NCBI GenBank assembly: GCA_013407085.1 | Contig: JACCGJ010020263.1 | Location: 1 to 64,000, forward strand | Length of the DNA stretch: 64,000 nt | Source of the DNA: Atriophallophorus winterbourni | Taxonomy: Eukaryota; Platyhelminthes; Trematoda; Plagiorchiida; Microphallidae | Direction of reading: 5' to 3' | Shown here: in pieces, positions 62,301 to 64,000 of the stretch | Position numbering within the stretch: position 1 is the first letter of the stretch | How the letters are laid out: the number at the start of each line of letters is the position of its first letter | Notes under the pieces: generated by a model | What the model was told of the DNA's origin: nothing | Databases searched by the model: none | What the model saw: the letters and a program-made list of their open reading frames with translations, nothing else | Program-made: the position numbers and the translations under genes

Positions 62301-63033
62301 TTAAACCTAAAGCCACAGATGGTAAAATATAACACTTCGCATTACAGTGGTTGTTCGGTTTCTGTAGAGAAGCATGATTATTTCACACGAGACCGTTTAG
62401 AATCACCCTGCCAAAGCACCACGTGACTACGTTACCCTTATCGGAAGATAGGATTCAACACATGTACCAATGTTTCATATAATTAACGTCATATATCTGA
62501 GTGCAATCGGTTAGAGTAGTTTTTGGGTAACGTTTCACATCTGACACAGAAGCTTCGTCAGACCAATGGTGATAGTCAGGACAGGGAACATGATCAACTA
62601 GTGGTCAACCCACCACCTCTTATTTGACCGTACCGCTAAACAGCCTATAGTACGCCTACAGTGTGTCACGTCTCGTGGGAATGACCAGGATCAGTGGTTG
62701 ATTTTCCTACTAGTGTGTATCTGATACAAGTGAACAAGTGAACTCAAATTTATTTGCATTATGAAAACACGATCGGTCCCAAACATATTCTAATCGATTG
62801 CTAACGTCATATATCATTCAGAAAGAACTCATAAAAGTTGTTGTACATTCAAGTGAAGTAATTTGATACCTTTCTCTGTTTTGAACATTGCGTGAAAATT
62901 GTACAAAAACGTAAAATCCAGTAATGCAATACTTACGATAGCATGAAAAATGTATCTACAGAGAGCGTTCCACCAATGATAACCTGATATGTCCATCGAC
63001 GGAAGTTCGTTTGAACGTAAAGCAGCAAGTTGT
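50394..63033 (-). CDS. Second NRF-6/acyltransferase-3 family gene, 3' nine exons (5' end beyond window)
   Basis: Exons on the minus strand, in order: 63033-62937, 62148-62044, 61040-60875, 58903-58821, 57096-56989, 54770-54659, 54017-53801, 51855-51713, 50504-50394. Lengths are 97, 105, 166, 83, 108, 112, 217, 143 and 111, identical to the last nine exons of the gene at 25,088-42,755, with the same phases and GT-AG ends. Motifs in order: WTYQVIIGGTLSVDTFFMLS, SGLLSVYTAYPRF, FIFHRFMR, CRKHGWLTYLNNLIYSNK, WTWYLANDFQF, YVKPYTRWGTYAIG, CLSTVYGMYSLISGE, RLTYGAYLIHSIV, TEAPLLNLEKLL, then TGA. The R-x10-H exon and the NRF domain should lie to the right. Identity to the first gene is roughly 60% in the best exon. 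Introns differ completely in length and content. Confidence 0.9.
51098..51245 (+). mobile_element. 148-bp hammerhead element with 12-bp target duplication
   Basis: Flanked by AAGATTGGCGTT (51,086-51,097) and AAGATTGGTGTT (51,246-51,257), one mismatch. The host repeat without insertion has this site once (48,697; 59,350). The element contains the family B hammerhead and ends GTGAGCAACACATCACT. No coding capacity. Confidence 0.65.
51171..51212 (+). ncRNA. Hammerhead motif, family B
   Basis: CTGATGA 51,177-51,183, loop AAACA, GAAA 51,197-51,200, ATCGGTA with predicted cleavage after A at 51,206 (GUA, an allowed triplet). Stem I CTCCAC/GTGGAT gives five pairs. Stem II CGGC/GCCA has C/A instead of G-C at the closing pair, which should weaken it. 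Antisense to the host gene. Confidence 0.65.
51510..51663 (+). repeat. tRNA-headed SINE, 3' fragment with decayed hammerhead
   Basis: CTGATGA 51,542-51,548, GAAACTCGAGTC 51,563-51,574. Stem II (GCTC/AATC) and two stem I pairs are broken. The tRNA-like part is missing. The 3' part matches 47,870-47,930. Confidence 0.6.
55000..55110 (+). repeat. Family B hammerhead element, badly decayed
   Basis: GTTTCAAGGTTCGGTCAAAC and GGGGATGTGA align with 51,138-51,235. The core is mutated beyond recognition. Confidence 0.45.
55565..56290 (+). mobile_element. Unclassified repeat-like unit with direct duplication and open frame
   Basis: A segment of about 90 bp (CCAAAGTCGCAACGGA...) at about 55,569-55,655 recurs at 55,878-55,970, 309 bp further. 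Frames 55,674-55,856 and 55,778-56,218 are open (60 and 146 codons). The longer one is basic and Cys-containing (GRSKTCSSNPHASGSK, RSERTHWALGTWTPDQRS) with no recognised domain. Higher G+C than the flanks suggests a transposon remnant. It lies in the 54,771-56,988 intron. Confidence 0.4.
57426..57850 (-). CDS. Unrecognised open frames inside an intron
   Basis: 57,850-57,563 (95 codons) and, overlapping in another frame, 57,608-57,426 (60 codons). The first has a hydrophobic stretch (VARVLSISAVVLF), the second another (FLAIIHFISYIFGLA). The overlap would need one frameshift. Not part of the acyltransferase, whose exons on both sides join without it. Possibly chance. Confidence 0.2.
59000..59520 (+). 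repeat. Dispersed repeat R3, copy 2
   Basis: See 48,305. Lies in the 58,904-60,874 intron of the second gene. Confidence 0.6.
59850..60075 (+). mobile_element. LINE 3' end with TTTGAATCAC tail
   Basis: Last ORF2 residues (ANLDIFKANLDKYLRDNPNF, stop at 59,961), then a 3' UTR ending in repeated TTTGAATCAC at 60,050-60,075. Same family as 7583-7660. Confidence 0.65.
60715..60800 (+). ncRNA. Hammerhead motif, family A, decayed
   Basis: CTGATGA 60,725-60,731 and GAAA 60,745-60,748 are intact, but stem III is ATCGTT, stem II has an A/A mismatch and stem I does not pair. The downstream block GATGGAAGTGCAT is present. Confidence 0.55.
62753..62850 (+). repeat. Dispersed repeat R4, copy 2
   Basis: See 46,683. 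Intron of the second acyltransferase gene. Confidence 0.5.
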
Positions 63034-63810
63034 CTGACAAAAAATGTTTAAGCACACGATAATGGTATATGATTATGAGATATGAGCAATAATAAAGTCA
63101 TTATTTTTGCAGGATTCTCAGGTTGTACATAAATCATGATCTGATGATGAAGATTGCACTAATCAACGAAGACTCCTATAGGTAAAAGTTCCAATTGAGT
63201 TTTAATGTATATTTCTTTAAATGGTCTTGGAATTTGATGGTAGTAGAAACTAATTGGAATGAGGCAGAAAGTTTGTCCCATAAAAACTTGAAACAGTGTG
63301 AGGAAAAGCATTTAGTGTTGTGCTAGTTTGAGCTTTTACTCAACAGTTGTTTAGAAATAGCGCAGTCGTGATTGCCACTCAGATGAATTAACAATGACCC
63401 GTGAATGTAGGATTACTAAGAAGCTCGGATAAGATTGCAAACATCATCATCGGTTTTGTATTGATTGCAGTGCTAATTGCTGCATGCCTTGTGACAGAAG
63501 ACAAGACGGTAGATAGTTTCAATTTTGATGTCACTGTTGCATAAGTTTAACACCTCTTATTCTTCCGTGAGTATTATTTTCAATAGATGAAAAGAATACG
63601 CTCGGGCAAAAATTAATCACCAATTGATGCAAGCATTTAAACTTCGTAAATAATTATTCCACTTTTTCGACTCATCTAATCTCAATTGAACTGCTTCTGC
63701 ACGAAAATCGTATCTTATTTAGGGTGTGGATGTGTGCTGGAGTATCGTGCGGAATTAAGTCGTTGCCCGATCATTTACTTCTTATGCACAATTTCCTTAC
63801 TCGTACTTAA
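63034..63810. other. Intron sequence of the second acyltransferase gene
   Basis: No exon homologous to the R-x10-H exon (219 nt in the first gene) was found on the minus strand up to 64,000, so it lies further right. Confidence 0.6.
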
Positions 63811-63819
63811 TTCCAGCAA

Positions 63820-64000
63820 TATATGGGAACTGTGGTTGCCTTATAAAGAAAGGATAGCTCAACTGAATCTGTTCGACTTTTCCTATCGACGAATCAGAGG
63901 CGACCTTATCCAACTTTACAAAATACTCCATACCCCAAACCATCCATTACAGGATTTATTCATGCGAAGGGATATGAGAAATTATCAGACCCATGAATAG
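63820..64000 (+). mobile_element. CR1-like LINE C-terminus, cut by window end
   Basis: WLPYKERIAQLNLFDFSYRR and IRGDLIQLYKILHTPNHPLQ match the 44,105 copy (RRRLRGDLILVYNIL, NHPLQCLL). It ends in a stop at 63,998. It lies in an intron of the second acyltransferase gene. Confidence 0.75.

Overview
The window looks like a digenean trematode (flatworm) genome. Four things point that way: AT-rich sequence with long introns; a CsRn1-type Ty3/gypsy element; CR1-like and RTE-like LINE wreckage; and short repeats that carry hammerhead ribozyme motifs, including one in a tRNA-headed SINE arrangement like the Sm-alpha elements known from schistosomes. The species cannot be fixed from the sequence.

Positions 1-23,290 are a transposon graveyard. 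It begins with a CR1-like LINE fragment cut by the window edge. Next comes a nested gypsy cluster: a plus-strand element (LTR 2908-3273, gag, protease, RT up to about 7582) is interrupted inside gag by a complete minus-strand relative (3379-5727) flanked by a 4-bp target duplication. From 7661 to about 21,920 an RTE + CR1 + CR1 block is present twice in tandem, offset about 8.86 kb, with a 2.2-kb deletion in the second copy. The cluster ends in CR1 3' ends lying tail to tail (22,090-23,280).

Positions 25,088-42,755 hold a complete 16-exon plus-strand gene. By direct reading it encodes a 746-residue membrane acyltransferase of the nose-resistant-to-fluoxetine (NRF-6) / acyltransferase-3 family. 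All splice phases agree and the exon total is a multiple of three. Its first three introns are only 32-40 bp; later ones reach 2 kb and are full of repeats.

Positions 50,394-63,033 hold a second gene of the same family on the minus strand. Its 5' exons lie beyond the window, but its last nine coding exons have exactly the same lengths as the last nine of the first gene. The pair is a tail-to-tail (convergent) duplication.

The introns and the 42.8-50.4 kb spacer contain several short repeat families. At least eight copies of hammerhead-like motifs were found in two sequence families. The best preserved are at 30,364-30,407 (-), 51,171-51,212 (+) and 47,932-47,976 (-, inside a SINE with a B-box). 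Also present are a pogo-like MITE with TA duplications, LINE 3' ends, microsatellites and two unassigned open frames. No tRNA gene, rRNA gene or CRISPR array was recognised.
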